A stretch of DNA of 64,000 nucleotides. Source: Bacteroidia bacterium. Lineage in GTDB: Bacteria; Bacteroidota; Bacteroidia; J057. The DNA lies in contig JAUIGE010000031.1 of assembly GCA_030430205.1 (NCBI GenBank), positions 18,399 through 82,398 on the forward strand, in the 5' to 3' direction. Position 1 is the first letter of the stretch, and every line of letters starts with the position of its first letter. The notes under the pieces are model-generated. The model had not been told where the DNA came from. It saw nothing but the letters and a program-made list of their open reading frames with translations, and made no database searches. Shown here one piece after another: positions 34,066-42,615 of this stretch. Made by a program: the position numbers and the translations under genes.

Positions 34066-35106
34066 ATGGCTATTTTATTGTTAAATACCTTAACTGTTAT
34101 TGTAACTGTCACTGTTGTGGTAACAGTTTTATTGATAGGAGCGATTTTTTATTTTATTCCTATTAACCTCTGGATTACGGCACTTTTTTCAGGTGTTTCC
34201 ATTAATCTTGGGCAGTTGATCGGCATGCGGCTCCGCCGTGTACCTCCTGCATTGATTGTCAATGAATTGATTAAAGGCCGCAAGGCAAAGCTGGAGGATG
34301 TGAATTTTAATGGTCTGGAGACACATTATCTGGCCAAGGGAAACATTACCACAGTTATTGATGCCCTGATTGCTGCGCGCAATGCAGATATCCGGCTGGA
34401 TTTTGCCCAGGCAGCGGCTATCGACCTTGCGGGTAGAGATGTGTTGCAGGCTGTGCGGGACTCCGTAAATACCAAAGTCATTGACTCTCCGATGATTGAA
34501 GCTGTCGCCAAAGACGGGATCCAATTGCTTGTAACTGCCCGTATCACAGTACGTGCGCACATTGATAAGCTGATTGGTGGCGCCGGAGAAGAAACGGTAG
34601 TTGCCCGCGTTGGTCAGGGTATTGTAGCCGCGATCGGCTCTGCTCAGCTACATACGGATGTGCTGGGCAATCCCCGTCTGATCTCCGATCAGATATTGGT
34701 AGATGGCCTGACGGCCGGCACGGCCTATGATGTCCTGTCAATAGACATCGCCGACATCGATGTCGGTAAGAGTATAGGCGCGCACCTGCGAGCTGAAGAG
34801 GCCGAAGCAGACCTGAAATATGCCCAGGCAAAAGCAGAAGAACGCCGCGCCAATGCCGTCGCAGAAGAACAGCATTTTAAAGCAAGGGTGCAGGAAATGC
34901 GCGCCAAGCTCATAGAAGCAGAAGCTCAGGTGCCTTTGGCAATTTCTGATGCCTTTAGGATCGGTAACCTCGGGGTGATGGATTACTACCGCTTCCAGAA
35001 TATGGATGCAGATACCAAAATGCGCAGGTCATTCTCTGAACTGGAGGAAGATTCTTCAGAAGGTACTTCTCAACAAAGAAACAGCAAGAAAAAACCTGAT
35101 CAATAG
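34066..35106 (+). CDS. floA: flotillin-like protein FloA, 346 aa
   Basis: The N-terminal membrane helix ([20 protein letters not shown]) is followed by the FloA/YqfA body: [63 protein letters not shown] segment, and an Ala/Glu-rich coiled coil ([20 protein letters not shown]). The family organises membrane microdomains. Upstream, GTATCTTG at 34037-34044 is a weak promoter match. The stop lies 10 bases from the convergent DUF4293 stop. Confidence 0.9.
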   Translation: MAILLLNTLTVIVTVTVVVTVLLIGAIFYFIPINLWITALFSGVSINLGQLIGMRLRRVPPALIVNELIKGRKAKLEDVNFNGLETHYLAKGNITTVIDALIAARNADIRLDFAQAAAIDLAGRDVLQAVRDSVNTKVIDSPMIEAVAKDGIQLLVTARITVRAHIDKLIGGAGEETVVARVGQGIVAAIGSAQLHTDVLGNPRLISDQILVDGLTAGTAYDVLSIDIADIDVGKSIGAHLRAEEAEADLKYAQAKAEERRANAVAEEQHFKARVQEMRAKLIEAEAQVPLAISDAFRIGNLGVMDYYRFQNMDADTKMRRSFSELEEDSSEGTSQQRNSKKKPDQ

Positions 35107-35116
35107 CAGGGAAAAC

Positions 35117-35608
35117 TTACCTGAGGCGATCTACCGACCGTACCAATTCCTCATCAGCTTTGATATTCCTTTTCCCCAACCAAAGGAGAAAAACCGCTAC
35201 AATAGGCAAGGCAAATCCTAAAGCGGCCATGCCTCCTTTGCTTTCACCGACGATAAAGTAAGGGCCTCTCTGGGTCAAAAGCACCAATGAAACGATCTCT
35301 AGTAGGAGAAGAATAATGGCGATTTGCACCCAACTTGCTTGTTTTGTTCGGTTTTTGTATTGAAAAATGGTGAGGCCGATAAATAGGGCAATCAGGATAT
35401 TTAAGGCAAAAAATGCGATATGGAAGGGGCTTGCGGTAAAATTTTGCGAATTTGCGCTCTCAGCAGCTAAGCCACTAGCCTCAACAGCCATTCCTGAAAT
35501 GGTTTCAGTGGTATCACCGACGTTATATTCCCACAGGGGGACAAACAGGCTCGCGACATTTACCAAAATGGCGGCAAGTAAAAAAAGGGTCTGAACTCTT
35601 TGTAGCAT
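35117..35608 (-). CDS. DUF4293 membrane protein, 163 aa
   Basis: Four membrane helices from MLQRVQTLFLLAAILVNVAS onward, with a FVPLWEYNVGDT loop between helices 1 and 2, which is the DUF4293 pattern of Bacteroidota. I place the start at 35608 because MLQRVQ is the standard family start; a longer frame back to 35749 would overlap the divergent gene at 35738. Function unknown. Confidence 0.85.
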   Translation of the reverse strand: MLQRVQTLFLLAAILVNVASLFVPLWEYNVGDTTETISGMAVEASGLAAESANSQNFTASPFHIAFFALNILIALFIGLTIFQYKNRTKQASWVQIAIILLLLEIVSLVLLTQRGPYFIVGESKGGMAALGFALPIVAVFLLWLGKRNIKADEELVRSVDRLR

Positions 35609-35737
35609 AAAGTAATAGATTGAAATACGTTTCAAAATTCGAAAAAAAGCTGTTAGCTTCAAAGGGAGATTGTCGCCTATTTCTTTTTGAGTTGGCACTG
35701 GCTTTGTCCCTTGCTTGAATAATAACAACCCAGGTAG

Positions 35738-37414
35738 ATGAAAAAGCATTGTATTTTATTCGTTCTCATATTCCTTATCATGGGGCTTCAGGCCCAACGC
35801 TTTCATACAGGGGCCAGAAGCCTGGTATTTACAGATACAGAGCGGGATAACCGCACGGTGCATGCCCAGGTGTTTTTTCCGGTGGATTCTACCGGGCAGC
35901 TAGGACAGGGAGATTTTCCTGTGATCTTTTTTGCTCATGGGCAGGAAATGTCTTTTGCTGAGTATGATTATTTGTGGCATAATCTGGTGGGAAATGGATA
36001 CATCATGATTTTTCCTACTACTGAACAAGGCCCGGCCTTTGATGTTTTAGCGATGTCAGAGGATATATTGGCGATATGGAAATGGATACATGAAGATACA
36101 GCTGCAAATTTCTATAGAGAGGTTCTCTCTGACAATTTTGGCCTGGTAGGCCATGGCCTGGGCGGCTCAGCCGCCATCCTGGCGGCATCTACCCAGCCCA
36201 AAGGGCTGCGGTCCCTCGTCACACTTTCTGCCATAGAAAGTGAGCCCTCAGCCATCCAGGCCGCAGCAAAGCTGCAGGTGCCCTACCTGAGCATTGGCAC
36301 AGATTCCAAATGCCTGGCAGCGGCAGAGGAGCATCAATTGCCCATCCTGAATGCGGCAGGCTCAGGCTATAAAGCCTGGATGCAAATCAAAAGGGGGACC
36401 TTTTGCCAGTTTGGAAGAGCCTATGAAGGCTCACCTTGCCGGAACAGAGAATCTCTTGATTGTAGCATTGCAGTCACCACCATTTCTCGTACCCAACAAC
36501 AGACCATCGGCTTGTTGGCGGCTTTTCCCTGGATGGAATTTTTGCTAAGAGCAAAATGTGACTTTTGGGAGCATTTTCATTCCTTTGCCCGAAACCCTTC
36601 GACACATACCTTTCAGGAATGGGGCGTGCAGCCCAACCCCAAAGCCGAATTCAGCCTGGAGCAGATAGGAAGCGTCATTTGGCTGAAAAACCATTCCCGC
36701 TCAGCCATAAGCTATTTGTGGGATTTTGGCGATGGCAAAAGCACAATTGATCCGGAGCCTACCCACATTTACCAAAAGGTAAATCCCTATACCATAACAC
36801 TCAAAATCCAGGCTTTTAATGGGTGCTCAGACAGTGTCAGCAAAAACATTGATGGCCTTTCAGCGGTGAAACTATTAGGTTTTCGGGCGAAATCAGAGGA
36901 TAAAACCATCATCCTGGATTGGGCAACTGCGACGGAAAGCCAAAACGCTTTTTTTGTGGTTGAAAGGTCAATCAATGGAATTGATTTTCACGATTATGCC
37001 AGGGTACCAGGCGAAATCAGCTCGTTCGCACGCAAAAATTACCTTTTTGAAGATGCTTCCATGCCTTCCGGCATTTACTTTTACCGGCTGCGGCAGGAGA
37101 CAACTTATGGCAGCCAAAGTTTTTCTGAATTGGTTCAGGTAAAACACCGGCTTTCCATTTCCCTGGCGATTACGGACTTTTCCATTTCGATGGCTGAAAG
37201 CACATTAAAGCTGGGTTTTCACTGTGAAAATGAAGGAGCAACCGCTATCCGATTGCTCAATTTGGCAGGAACTACCATTTTTTCAAAAAAGATAGAAGCC
37301 ATCCCCGGTCGCAATACCACCTCTTTTCTGATTCCTCATTTTCAACGAGGGATCTATATCCTGACGGCTACGCAGAACGATGAAACCGCCCATCGGACGA
37401 TATTTATCAGGTGA
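35738..37414 (+). CDS. T9SS-exported alpha/beta-hydrolase-like protein lacking the nucleophile serine, 558 aa
   Basis: Signal peptide (KKHCILFVLIFLIMGLQAQ), then a chlorophyllase/PAF-acetylhydrolase-like alpha/beta-hydrolase domain (residues 25-270) with the oxyanion segment PVIFFAHGQE. The elbow reads LVGHGLGGSAAI, so the canonical G-x-S-x-G serine is glycine (codon GGC, one base from AGC). A PKD-like domain follows (about 310-380, LWDFGDGKSTIDPEPTH), then a fibronectin-like segment and a C-terminal T9SS sorting domain (ending GIYILTATQNDETAHRTIFI). It is predicted to be surface-exposed but catalytically dead, or to use another residue. Confidence 0.85.
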   Translation: MKKHCILFVLIFLIMGLQAQRFHTGARSLVFTDTERDNRTVHAQVFFPVDSTGQLGQGDFPVIFFAHGQEMSFAEYDYLWHNLVGNGYIMIFPTTEQGPAFDVLAMSEDILAIWKWIHEDTAANFYREVLSDNFGLVGHGLGGSAAILAASTQPKGLRSLVTLSAIESEPSAIQAAAKLQVPYLSIGTDSKCLAAAEEHQLPILNAAGSGYKAWMQIKRGTFCQFGRAYEGSPCRNRESLDCSIAVTTISRTQQQTIGLLAAFPWMEFLLRAKCDFWEHFHSFARNPSTHTFQEWGVQPNPKAEFSLEQIGSVIWLKNHSRSAISYLWDFGDGKSTIDPEPTHIYQKVNPYTITLKIQAFNGCSDSVSKNIDGLSAVKLLGFRAKSEDKTIILDWATATESQNAFFVVERSINGIDFHDYARVPGEISSFARKNYLFEDASMPSGIYFYRLRQETTYGSQSFSELVQVKHRLSISLAITDFSISMAESTLKLGFHCENEGATAIRLLNLAGTTIFSKKIEAIPGRNTTSFLIPHFQRGIYILTATQNDETAHRTIFIR

Positions 37415-37417
37415 CTT

Positions 37418-38416
37418 TTACCAAAAAAGACCAGGATTCAGATGGATTTGCCCATAAAATAAGGACTTTCGTAACTGCTGGTCTTCCCGAAAGACATAAG
37501 GAAATCCATTTACATCCAGCATAGGCACATGCCTGTTTTGCACTTTATTCCACTTTTTAGGCAAAAAGAAAGCATCGTGGATAAGTCGATTTTGAAGGAT
37601 ATGCCGCACCTGCTCGGCATCCACGCCTAGCTCGGCGCGAAATACCTGACCCAGATTTGTCTGTTCGCCAAAAGCTGCAAAATGCTCAACCTGCGCGCTG
37701 AGCACGCCATGAGAGAAGCGACCATAGGTCGCATCGGACAAATCTACAATCCCATAGCGGGCGGGATAGCTGTCCAGCCGCAAATTGCGGCGGCCAGGCG
37801 ATGCCGGATCCCCTGTCCATAGCAGGCTATTGACCACAAAGCGCCAGTCCCCCTGCTCATAGCCGAGCATCATCGTGCCTGTGCGAAAGCGATCCAGGAT
37901 GGGGTCAGCGAAAGCGTCATTCTCCGTGACCAAATAAAAACGATTGACCTTGATGGCGATCGTTCCGGTGCGTTGGGATGTCTTGATATCGTCGAGGTAA
38001 AAGTTGTAGGAATAGGCAAAGCTATTGAGGAAAGGCGTCTGGTTGCCGACGGGAGAGAGAAAGGGCGAAAGCTCCTCCACCCGCTGGCCAAAGGCCAGCA
38101 AAGCTCCTACGCTTGCGCGTACCTCATTGCGCGCAAGGCGCGGACCATAGCCTTTGGCGGCATAGCCGGCGCGCAGGTTGACATTGACTTGCAGGCGCTC
38201 CGCCGGCAGAAAATAGGCGTCCGCCAGCAGTGAAAACTGCTGAAGATGCGTGCCCAGAGAGGCACTCACCCCAAAGCGCAAACCCATCTTGTCAAACTGG
38301 AAAGTTTGGGCGGGGGAGGATGAGCAAATGAGCAGATTTACAGATGTGAAGATGATCAGGACAATTTTGCTAATCTGCACATCTGCTAATCTGCTAATTC
38401 TCTTCTTCAATCTCAT
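37418..38416 (-). CDS. 'polymorphic toxin type 23' (Ntox23) family outer-membrane-like protein, 332 aa
   Basis: Beta-rich protein of alternating hydrophobic strands. The segment NSFAYSYNFYLDDIKTSQRT, then IAIKVNRFYLVTENDAFADP and RFRTGTMMLGYEQGDWRFVV, is how I recognise the family that databases label polymorphic toxin type 23. In Bacteroidota these look more like beta-barrel surface proteins, and I see no toxin-delivery partner. The signal peptide (RLKKRISRLADVQISKIVL, then IIFTSVNLLICSSSPAQ) is encoded almost entirely by the hairpin repeat at 38321-38401. The gene start overlaps the PhoD-like gene end by 23 bp. Confidence 0.65.
   Translation of the reverse strand: MRLKKRISRLADVQISKIVLIIFTSVNLLICSSSPAQTFQFDKMGLRFGVSASLGTHLQQFSLLADAYFLPAERLQVNVNLRAGYAAKGYGPRLARNEVRASVGALLAFGQRVEELSPFLSPVGNQTPFLNSFAYSYNFYLDDIKTSQRTGTIAIKVNRFYLVTENDAFADPILDRFRTGTMMLGYEQGDWRFVVNSLLWTGDPASPGRRNLRLDSYPARYGIVDLSDATYGRFSHGVLSAQVEHFAAFGEQTNLGQVFRAELGVDAEQVRHILQNRLIHDAFFLPKKWNKVQNRHVPMLDVNGFPYVFREDQQLRKSLFYGQIHLNPGLFW
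38321..38401. repeat. hairpin repeat of the AATCTGCTAATTTGCTCATC family
   Basis: Two arms, AGCAGATTTACAGATGTG (38331-38348) and CACATCTGCTAATCTGCT (38378-38395), are complementary at 16 of 18 positions. In the leftward coding strand the outer part reads AAATCTGCTCATTTGCTCATCC, whose translation NLLICSS also appears if the copy at 47480-47500 is read in the same frame. The repeat covers the stop codon of the PhoD-like gene and the first 30 codons of the next gene. Confidence 0.7.
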
Positions 38417-39716
38417 ATTTGAATTTCTCTTTTCCTTTACTGTCGTAAAGATGAAGGGTCAATTTGCGCTTTTTGCGCGGGCCGCTGACCTCGATGATGC
38501 CGTAATTGCGTTCGCCTACATGCGAATTTTTCACCCGATAGGTATTCATCTCGTCTTCCGCATCATGTGAACCGGCAGTTAAAGGAGAGACGGTGAAATC
38601 GTAAATGGTCACGCCTTTGTGGCGGGTCATGGAGAGCTCGGAGTGATGCACATCACCTGTCAGGAAGACCACATTTTTGATGCCCTCCATCGCGATGGCG
38701 TCGAGCAGGTATTCACGTTCTGCCGGTGCCAGGTTGGCATAATGCTCAAAGCGCTCGGTATTGTTGAGGAATTGACCGCCCATGCAGACAAATTTGAATT
38801 TGGCGGTGGAAGATGCCAGGGCATCTATGATCCACTCCAATTGCTGCTCGCCGAGCAGGGTAGGATTGCCACCAACATCTCTGTTGTTGGGGGTACGAAA
38901 AGAGCGGTTGTCGAGCATGAAAAACTCGCAATCGCCCCAATTGAAAGCGGTAATGACAGAAGGCTCATTGTAAATGCCATAGGAAGGATTGGCCCAAAAC
39001 ATTTTGAAAACCTCCAGCGCTAAGCTTCGGTGGACGTAGGAGCGGTCGCTATTATTGGGACCAAAATCATGGTCGTCCCAGGTCGCGATGTGAGAGGTGG
39101 AAGCCAGAAATGGCTGCAACTCGGGCAGGGAACGGGTATGTGTATACCTCCTCGTAAAGCCTGTTTTGCTGTCAAAATCCACTTCGCGCAGGTAGGTATT
39201 GTCACCGAGCCAGAGCATCAGATCGGGCTGCTCTTTGGCCATTGCTTCAAAAATTTCATGCTTGTCGCCATAAGGCGTACCGGGCCTGTCTACCTCTGGC
39301 TCATTGACAAAATTGCAGCTGCCGAGCGCGATTTTCATCGTAGGGGGATCGGTACGGTACTGCCAGAGCGGAGGTGTTTTGAAGCTTTGCGCATAGGGGC
39401 GAATGGCTTCTTTGCCATTGATAAAAATCTTATAGGTATATGTCTTGCCCGGCTCTACCTCGTCACAGACGAGGTGTGCGGTAAAAGCACTTGCTTTTTG
39501 GGTTTTGATAGTTGCTGTCTGATGCGCAGCATCACCTTCTGCCTGGTAGGTGGCGTAGACTTCCGCATCACTTTTGGTTTGTACCCAAAGCATGGCTTCG
39601 CGCATGATGGTATAACCGACCATAGGTCCTGACTGGAGGTTGTCGGCACCTTTTTGGGCAAAAAGGGAAAGCGATAAAGAAAGTGGGATGAAGAGGCTGA
39701 GAAGTAGTTTTTTCAT
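38394..39716 (-). CDS. PhoD-like phosphodiesterase/alkaline phosphatase D, 440 aa
   Basis: A Sec signal (KKLLLSLFIPLSLSLSLFAQ) precedes an Ig-like N-terminal domain (residues 25-115). The metallophosphatase core has KIALGSCNFVNEP, LMLWLGDNTYLREV, IATWDDHDFGPNNSD and FLTGDVHHSELS, the Fe/Ca-binding motif set of PhoD enzymes. It would cleave phosphate esters or diesters in the periplasm or outside the cell. TACCTTTA at 39736-39743 is a near-match to the -7 promoter box, 19 nt before the ATG. Its stop codon lies inside the hairpin repeat. Confidence 0.88.
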   Translation of the reverse strand: MKKLLLSLFIPLSLSLSLFAQKGADNLQSGPMVGYTIMREAMLWVQTKSDAEVYATYQAEGDAAHQTATIKTQKASAFTAHLVCDEVEPGKTYTYKIFINGKEAIRPYAQSFKTPPLWQYRTDPPTMKIALGSCNFVNEPEVDRPGTPYGDKHEIFEAMAKEQPDLMLWLGDNTYLREVDFDSKTGFTRRYTHTRSLPELQPFLASTSHIATWDDHDFGPNNSDRSYVHRSLALEVFKMFWANPSYGIYNEPSVITAFNWGDCEFFMLDNRSFRTPNNRDVGGNPTLLGEQQLEWIIDALASSTAKFKFVCMGGQFLNNTERFEHYANLAPAEREYLLDAIAMEGIKNVVFLTGDVHHSELSMTRHKGVTIYDFTVSPLTAGSHDAEDEMNTYRVKNSHVGERNYGIIEVSGPRKKRKLTLHLYDSKGKEKFKYEIEEEN

Positions 39717-39735
39717 CTTGAAATAAAATTTTCCT

Positions 39736-39743
39736 TAAAGGTA
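39736..39743 (-). promoter_or_regulatory. candidate -7 box TACCTTTA for the PhoD-like gene
   Basis: On the minus strand the sequence reads TACCTTTA, one base from TAnnTTTG. It ends 19 nt before the start codon at 39716. The same variant precedes both genes at 42.6 kb. Confidence 0.35.
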
Positions 39744-39795
39744 GTGGGTAAGGGGGATATTTTTGCCATCAAAAGGTTAGGAAGAGGCTTTTTAT

Positions 39796-39803
39796 TATCT
39801 TTG
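39796..39803 (+). promoter_or_regulatory. candidate -7 box TATCTTTG, near-leaderless
   Basis: A full TAnnTTTG match ends four bases before the ATG at 39808. Given the usual spacing between this box and the transcript start, the mRNA would begin at or beside the start codon. Confidence 0.45.
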
Positions 39804-39807
39804 AATC

Positions 39808-41352
39808 ATGAAGCTATACCCTATTGGCATCCAGGACTTTAAATCTCTTATCAGCGAGGGCTTTGTTTATATTGACAAAACCCAGGATGCTTATAATATC
39901 CTTCGAACGGGTAAATTTTACTTTTTCTCCCGCCCCCGGAGGTTTGGGAAATCGCTTTTGCTTTCCACCTTCAAATACATTTTCCAGGCAGAAAAAGAGC
40001 TGTTTCAGGGGCTTTGGATTTATGACAAACACGACTGGAAGCCACATCCGGTGATTCATTTGAGTTTTAGCGATATTGGGTATAAGGAGATTGGGCTCAG
40101 GGCAGCATTGGAGCAGGAGTTGAGGTTGAAGGCCGCAGAGTTTGGGCTAAAACTTAGTAGCCTGGGGCTCGGGCCTCAATTTCGGGAATTGATCACCAAA
40201 ATTCAGGAGCAGCACGGGAATGTCGTGCTGCTGATAGATGAATACGATAAGCCGCTGATTGATTATATAGATCAAATTGAGCAGGCGGAAGAAAACCGGG
40301 AAATACTAAAAGGCTTTTACGCCATCCTGAAAGGATGCGGGCATTTGCTTCGGTTTTTGTTTATCACAGGGGTATCCAAATTTAGCAAGGTTTCTCTTTT
40401 TTCGGATTTGAATCATTTGGATGATTTGACCTTAAGTAGAATTGCAGCTACCGTTTGTGGGTATACTCCAGCAGAATTGGAGAACTATTTTGAGGAAGAA
40501 ATAAATAATTTAGGCAAAAAAAGTCGGCTTGATTCCCAGGCAATCAGAGAAAAAATCAAACATTATTATAATGGTTATCAGTGGGAGTTGGGTAGGCCAC
40601 TTTACAATCCCTTTTCTGTATTGAGTTTATTTCGCCACCAAAAATTTGACATCTTCTGGTGGCATAGCGGGACGCCCTCTTTCCTTATCAAACTCCTGAA
40701 ATCCGAGTTTGAATATCAGCTGGAAAAAATAGAAGCAAACGAGTTTTTATTCGAAAGCTATACCCTGGATAACCTGAACTGGCAGTCCTTGATGTTCCAA
40801 ACGGGCTATTTTACCCTGGAATCCTACAATCCGGAAGAAGAGGTTTATACCTTGACCTACCCCAATTATGAGGTGAGGCGGTCCATGCAGTTTCATCTCT
40901 TTGAAGCTTTTAGCTATCACTCGCGGATCGAAAGCCAGTCTTTGTTTACTGAAATGAGAAAACGGCTGGAAGCCCAGGATATGCCTGGTTTTGTCGAAGC
41001 CATCAATGTGCTATTTGCCAATATTCCCCATCAGATTTTCATTTCAAAACAGGAAGCCTTCTTCCATGCGATCCTTTATTTGAGTTTTAAAGGGATGGGG
41101 TTGCACGTCCAGACAGAAGTGAGTACTTCTAAGGGGCGTGTAGACTGTGTGGTGCATATTTCGTCCCGGATTTATGTGATAGAGTTTAAGTTGAATGAAA
41201 GCGCAGAGCTTGCCCTGAGTCAAATTCGGGAGAAGGAATACGGAAAACCCTTTTTCAATCAGGGAAAAGAAGTCCTGGCCCTCGGCATTTCTTTCCATTC
41301 GGAAAACAAAGAAGTGGCAGATTGGAAAGCGGAAACGCTTTTTATGCCCTAG
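39808..41352 (+). CDS. AAA-ATPase-like/PD-(D/E)XK nuclease-domain protein (PDDEXK_9), 514 aa
   Basis: Known two-domain family of unknown role, abundant in Bacteroidota and often in many copies. The N-terminal AAA part has YIDKTQDAYNILRTGKFYFF, Walker A SRPRRFGKSLLLST and Walker B VVLLIDEYDKPLID. The C-terminal nuclease fold has GLHVQTEVSTSKGRVDCVVH and YVIEFKLNESAE, giving the D...ExK triad. Activity, if any, may be mobile-element or defence related (inference). A truncated relative remains at 51194-51358. Its 3' end overlaps the convergent lpxB end by 11 bp. Confidence 0.9.
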   Translation: MKLYPIGIQDFKSLISEGFVYIDKTQDAYNILRTGKFYFFSRPRRFGKSLLLSTFKYIFQAEKELFQGLWIYDKHDWKPHPVIHLSFSDIGYKEIGLRAALEQELRLKAAEFGLKLSSLGLGPQFRELITKIQEQHGNVVLLIDEYDKPLIDYIDQIEQAEENREILKGFYAILKGCGHLLRFLFITGVSKFSKVSLFSDLNHLDDLTLSRIAATVCGYTPAELENYFEEEINNLGKKSRLDSQAIREKIKHYYNGYQWELGRPLYNPFSVLSLFRHQKFDIFWWHSGTPSFLIKLLKSEFEYQLEKIEANEFLFESYTLDNLNWQSLMFQTGYFTLESYNPEEEVYTLTYPNYEVRRSMQFHLFEAFSYHSRIESQSLFTEMRKRLEAQDMPGFVEAINVLFANIPHQIFISKQEAFFHAILYLSFKGMGLHVQTEVSTSKGRVDCVVHISSRIYVIEFKLNESAELALSQIREKEYGKPFFNQGKEVLALGISFHSENKEVADWKAETLFMP

Positions 41353-42559
41353 CCTTTAGCTCCTGCAATACAATCTCCGCTACGCGCGCAGAAGCGCCCG
41401 CCTCCCCCAAAGCCGCATACAATGCGGCATAATCCGCCTTCAATGCCGCCTGCCGTTCCGGCAGCATGAGTAGACGCTGCTCTGCGATCAGCCGCTTCGC
41501 CGTGAAAGCTGTTTGCAACAGCTCCGTGACAGCCTCTCTCCCCAAAATCAGGTTCACCAATGAGATGAATTCCACATTCACCAGCCGCTTTCCAATCTGG
41601 AAAGAAAGCCAGTTGCCGCGATAACAAACCACTTCGGGAACGCCAAAAAGCGCTGCCTCCAGCGTAGCCGTGCCGGAAGTCACCCAGGCGTAGTCTGCCT
41701 GTCCCAGCAACTCATAGGTGCGATTCATCCAAAGTTCCACTGAACTTTCGCCCAGGATCTCCTCATAAAAGGCACGCTCCCTGCTGGGCGCACCAGCGAT
41801 GATAAACCGCTTTTCAGGAAAAGCCTTCGCAGCCTTCAGCATCACAGGAAGCATGCGCCTGATCTCCTGCTTCCGGCTTCCCGGAAGCAAGGCAATGGTT
41901 TCGGGTTTTGGGTTTCGGGTTTCGGGTTTTGAGTCCTGTCCTGAGTCCTCGAAGGATGGTTTTTTTCCCGCCTCCCGCCTCTCGCCTCCCGCCTCTCTCC
42001 TCTCTTCTCTCTGCTCTCTGCTCTCTGCTCTCTCCTCTCTTCTCTCTTCTCTCTGCTCTCTGCTCTCATCCAACAACGGATGCCCCACAAAATCCACCTC
42101 CATGCCTTCTTTCGCATAAAAGTCCTTTTCAAATGGCAAAATCACCATCATGCGATCTACCAGCGCCTTTATTTTCCTGACCCTGCCCTTTTTCCAGGCC
42201 CATACCTGCGGAGAGATGTAGTAAAAAATAGGGATATGCAGGCTTTTGATAAAAGGGGCTAAACGCAAATTAAAGCCCGGATAATCCACCAGAATGACGG
42301 CATCGGGTTGCCATTCGCTGATATCAGCCTCTACGGTCCTGAATAATTTCCGAATGGTTTTCAGGTTTTGAATGACTTCGATAAAGCCCATGAAATTGAT
42401 GTCCTCTATATGTGCTACCAATTCCATTCCCTGCGCTTTCATCAGCTCTCCCCCTACGCCTCGAAATTGCAAATCCGGCTGTTTTGCCTGCATGGCTTTG
42501 AGGAGGTTACTGCTATGAAGATCGCCCGAGTCTTCTCCTGCTATGATGTAGATTTTCAT
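41342..42559 (-). CDS. lpxB: lipid-A-disaccharide synthase LpxB with an in-frame repeat insert, 405 aa
   Basis: Joins UDP-2,3-diacylglucosamine to lipid X, forming the lipid A disaccharide (GT19). It begins MKIYIIAGEDSGDLHSSNLL and has YYISPQVWAWKKGRVRKI and VGHPLLDE. The C-terminal domain opens with IALLPGSRKQEIRRMLPV and has VTSGTATLEAALFGVPEVVC. Residues about 165-221 are a charged, non-native insert (SREQREERREERAESREQRE ... PSFEDSGQDSKPETRNPKPE) in the linker between the two Rossmann domains, encoded by the repeat at 41895-42070. Ordinary LpxB proteins have only a short linker there. The gene is essential in most Gram-negatives, so the insert must be tolerated. Confidence 0.93.
   Translation of the reverse strand: MKIYIIAGEDSGDLHSSNLLKAMQAKQPDLQFRGVGGELMKAQGMELVAHIEDINFMGFIEVIQNLKTIRKLFRTVEADISEWQPDAVILVDYPGFNLRLAPFIKSLHIPIFYYISPQVWAWKKGRVRKIKALVDRMMVILPFEKDFYAKEGMEVDFVGHPLLDESREQREERREERAESREQREERREAGGERREAGKKPSFEDSGQDSKPETRNPKPETIALLPGSRKQEIRRMLPVMLKAAKAFPEKRFIIAGAPSRERAFYEEILGESSVELWMNRTYELLGQADYAWVTSGTATLEAALFGVPEVVCYRGNWLSFQIGKRLVNVEFISLVNLILGREAVTELLQTAFTAKRLIAEQRLLMLPERQAALKADYAALYAALGEAGASARVAEIVLQELKARA
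41895..42070 (-). repeat. intragenic purine-rich/core/CAAAACCC repeat element, copy 2 (in lpxB)
   Basis: In the coding direction: a GAGAGCAGAGAG-type purine tract, GAGGCGGGAGGCGAGAGGCG with GGAAAAAAAC, then the core CCTTCGAGGACTCAGGACAG (identical to copy 1), then CAAAACCCGAAACCCGAAAC units. Order and orientation relative to the gene are as in copy 1, but the core is read in another frame. The purine tract is made of irregular 6- to 12-bp units rather than the 21-bp units of copy 1. Confidence 0.85.
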
Positions 42560-42565
42560 TGCTTG

Positions 42566-42573
42566 TAAAGGTA
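42566..42573 (-). promoter_or_regulatory. candidate -7 box TACCTTTA for lpxB
   Basis: Minus-strand TACCTTTA ends six bases before the lpxB ATG at 42559, so transcription would start at or next to the start codon. It is the mirror of the box serving the divergent acyl-CoA dehydrogenase. Confidence 0.35.
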
Positions 42574-42603
42574 AAAGGCCCTTCGTTAAAAGAAAAAAGC
42601 ACT

Positions 42604-42611
42604 TACCTTTA
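42604..42611 (+). promoter_or_regulatory. candidate -7 box TACCTTTA for the acyl-CoA dehydrogenase
   Basis: TACCTTTA ends four bases before the ATG at 42616, the same spacing as TATCTTTG before 39808. Both suggest near-leaderless transcripts. Confidence 0.35.
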
Positions 42612-42615
42612 AAAG

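Noticed and set aside
37418..38416. Active polymorphic toxin
   Set aside because: The family label is toxin type 23, but the protein looks like a short beta-rich surface protein; no immunity gene or delivery domain is seen beside it.
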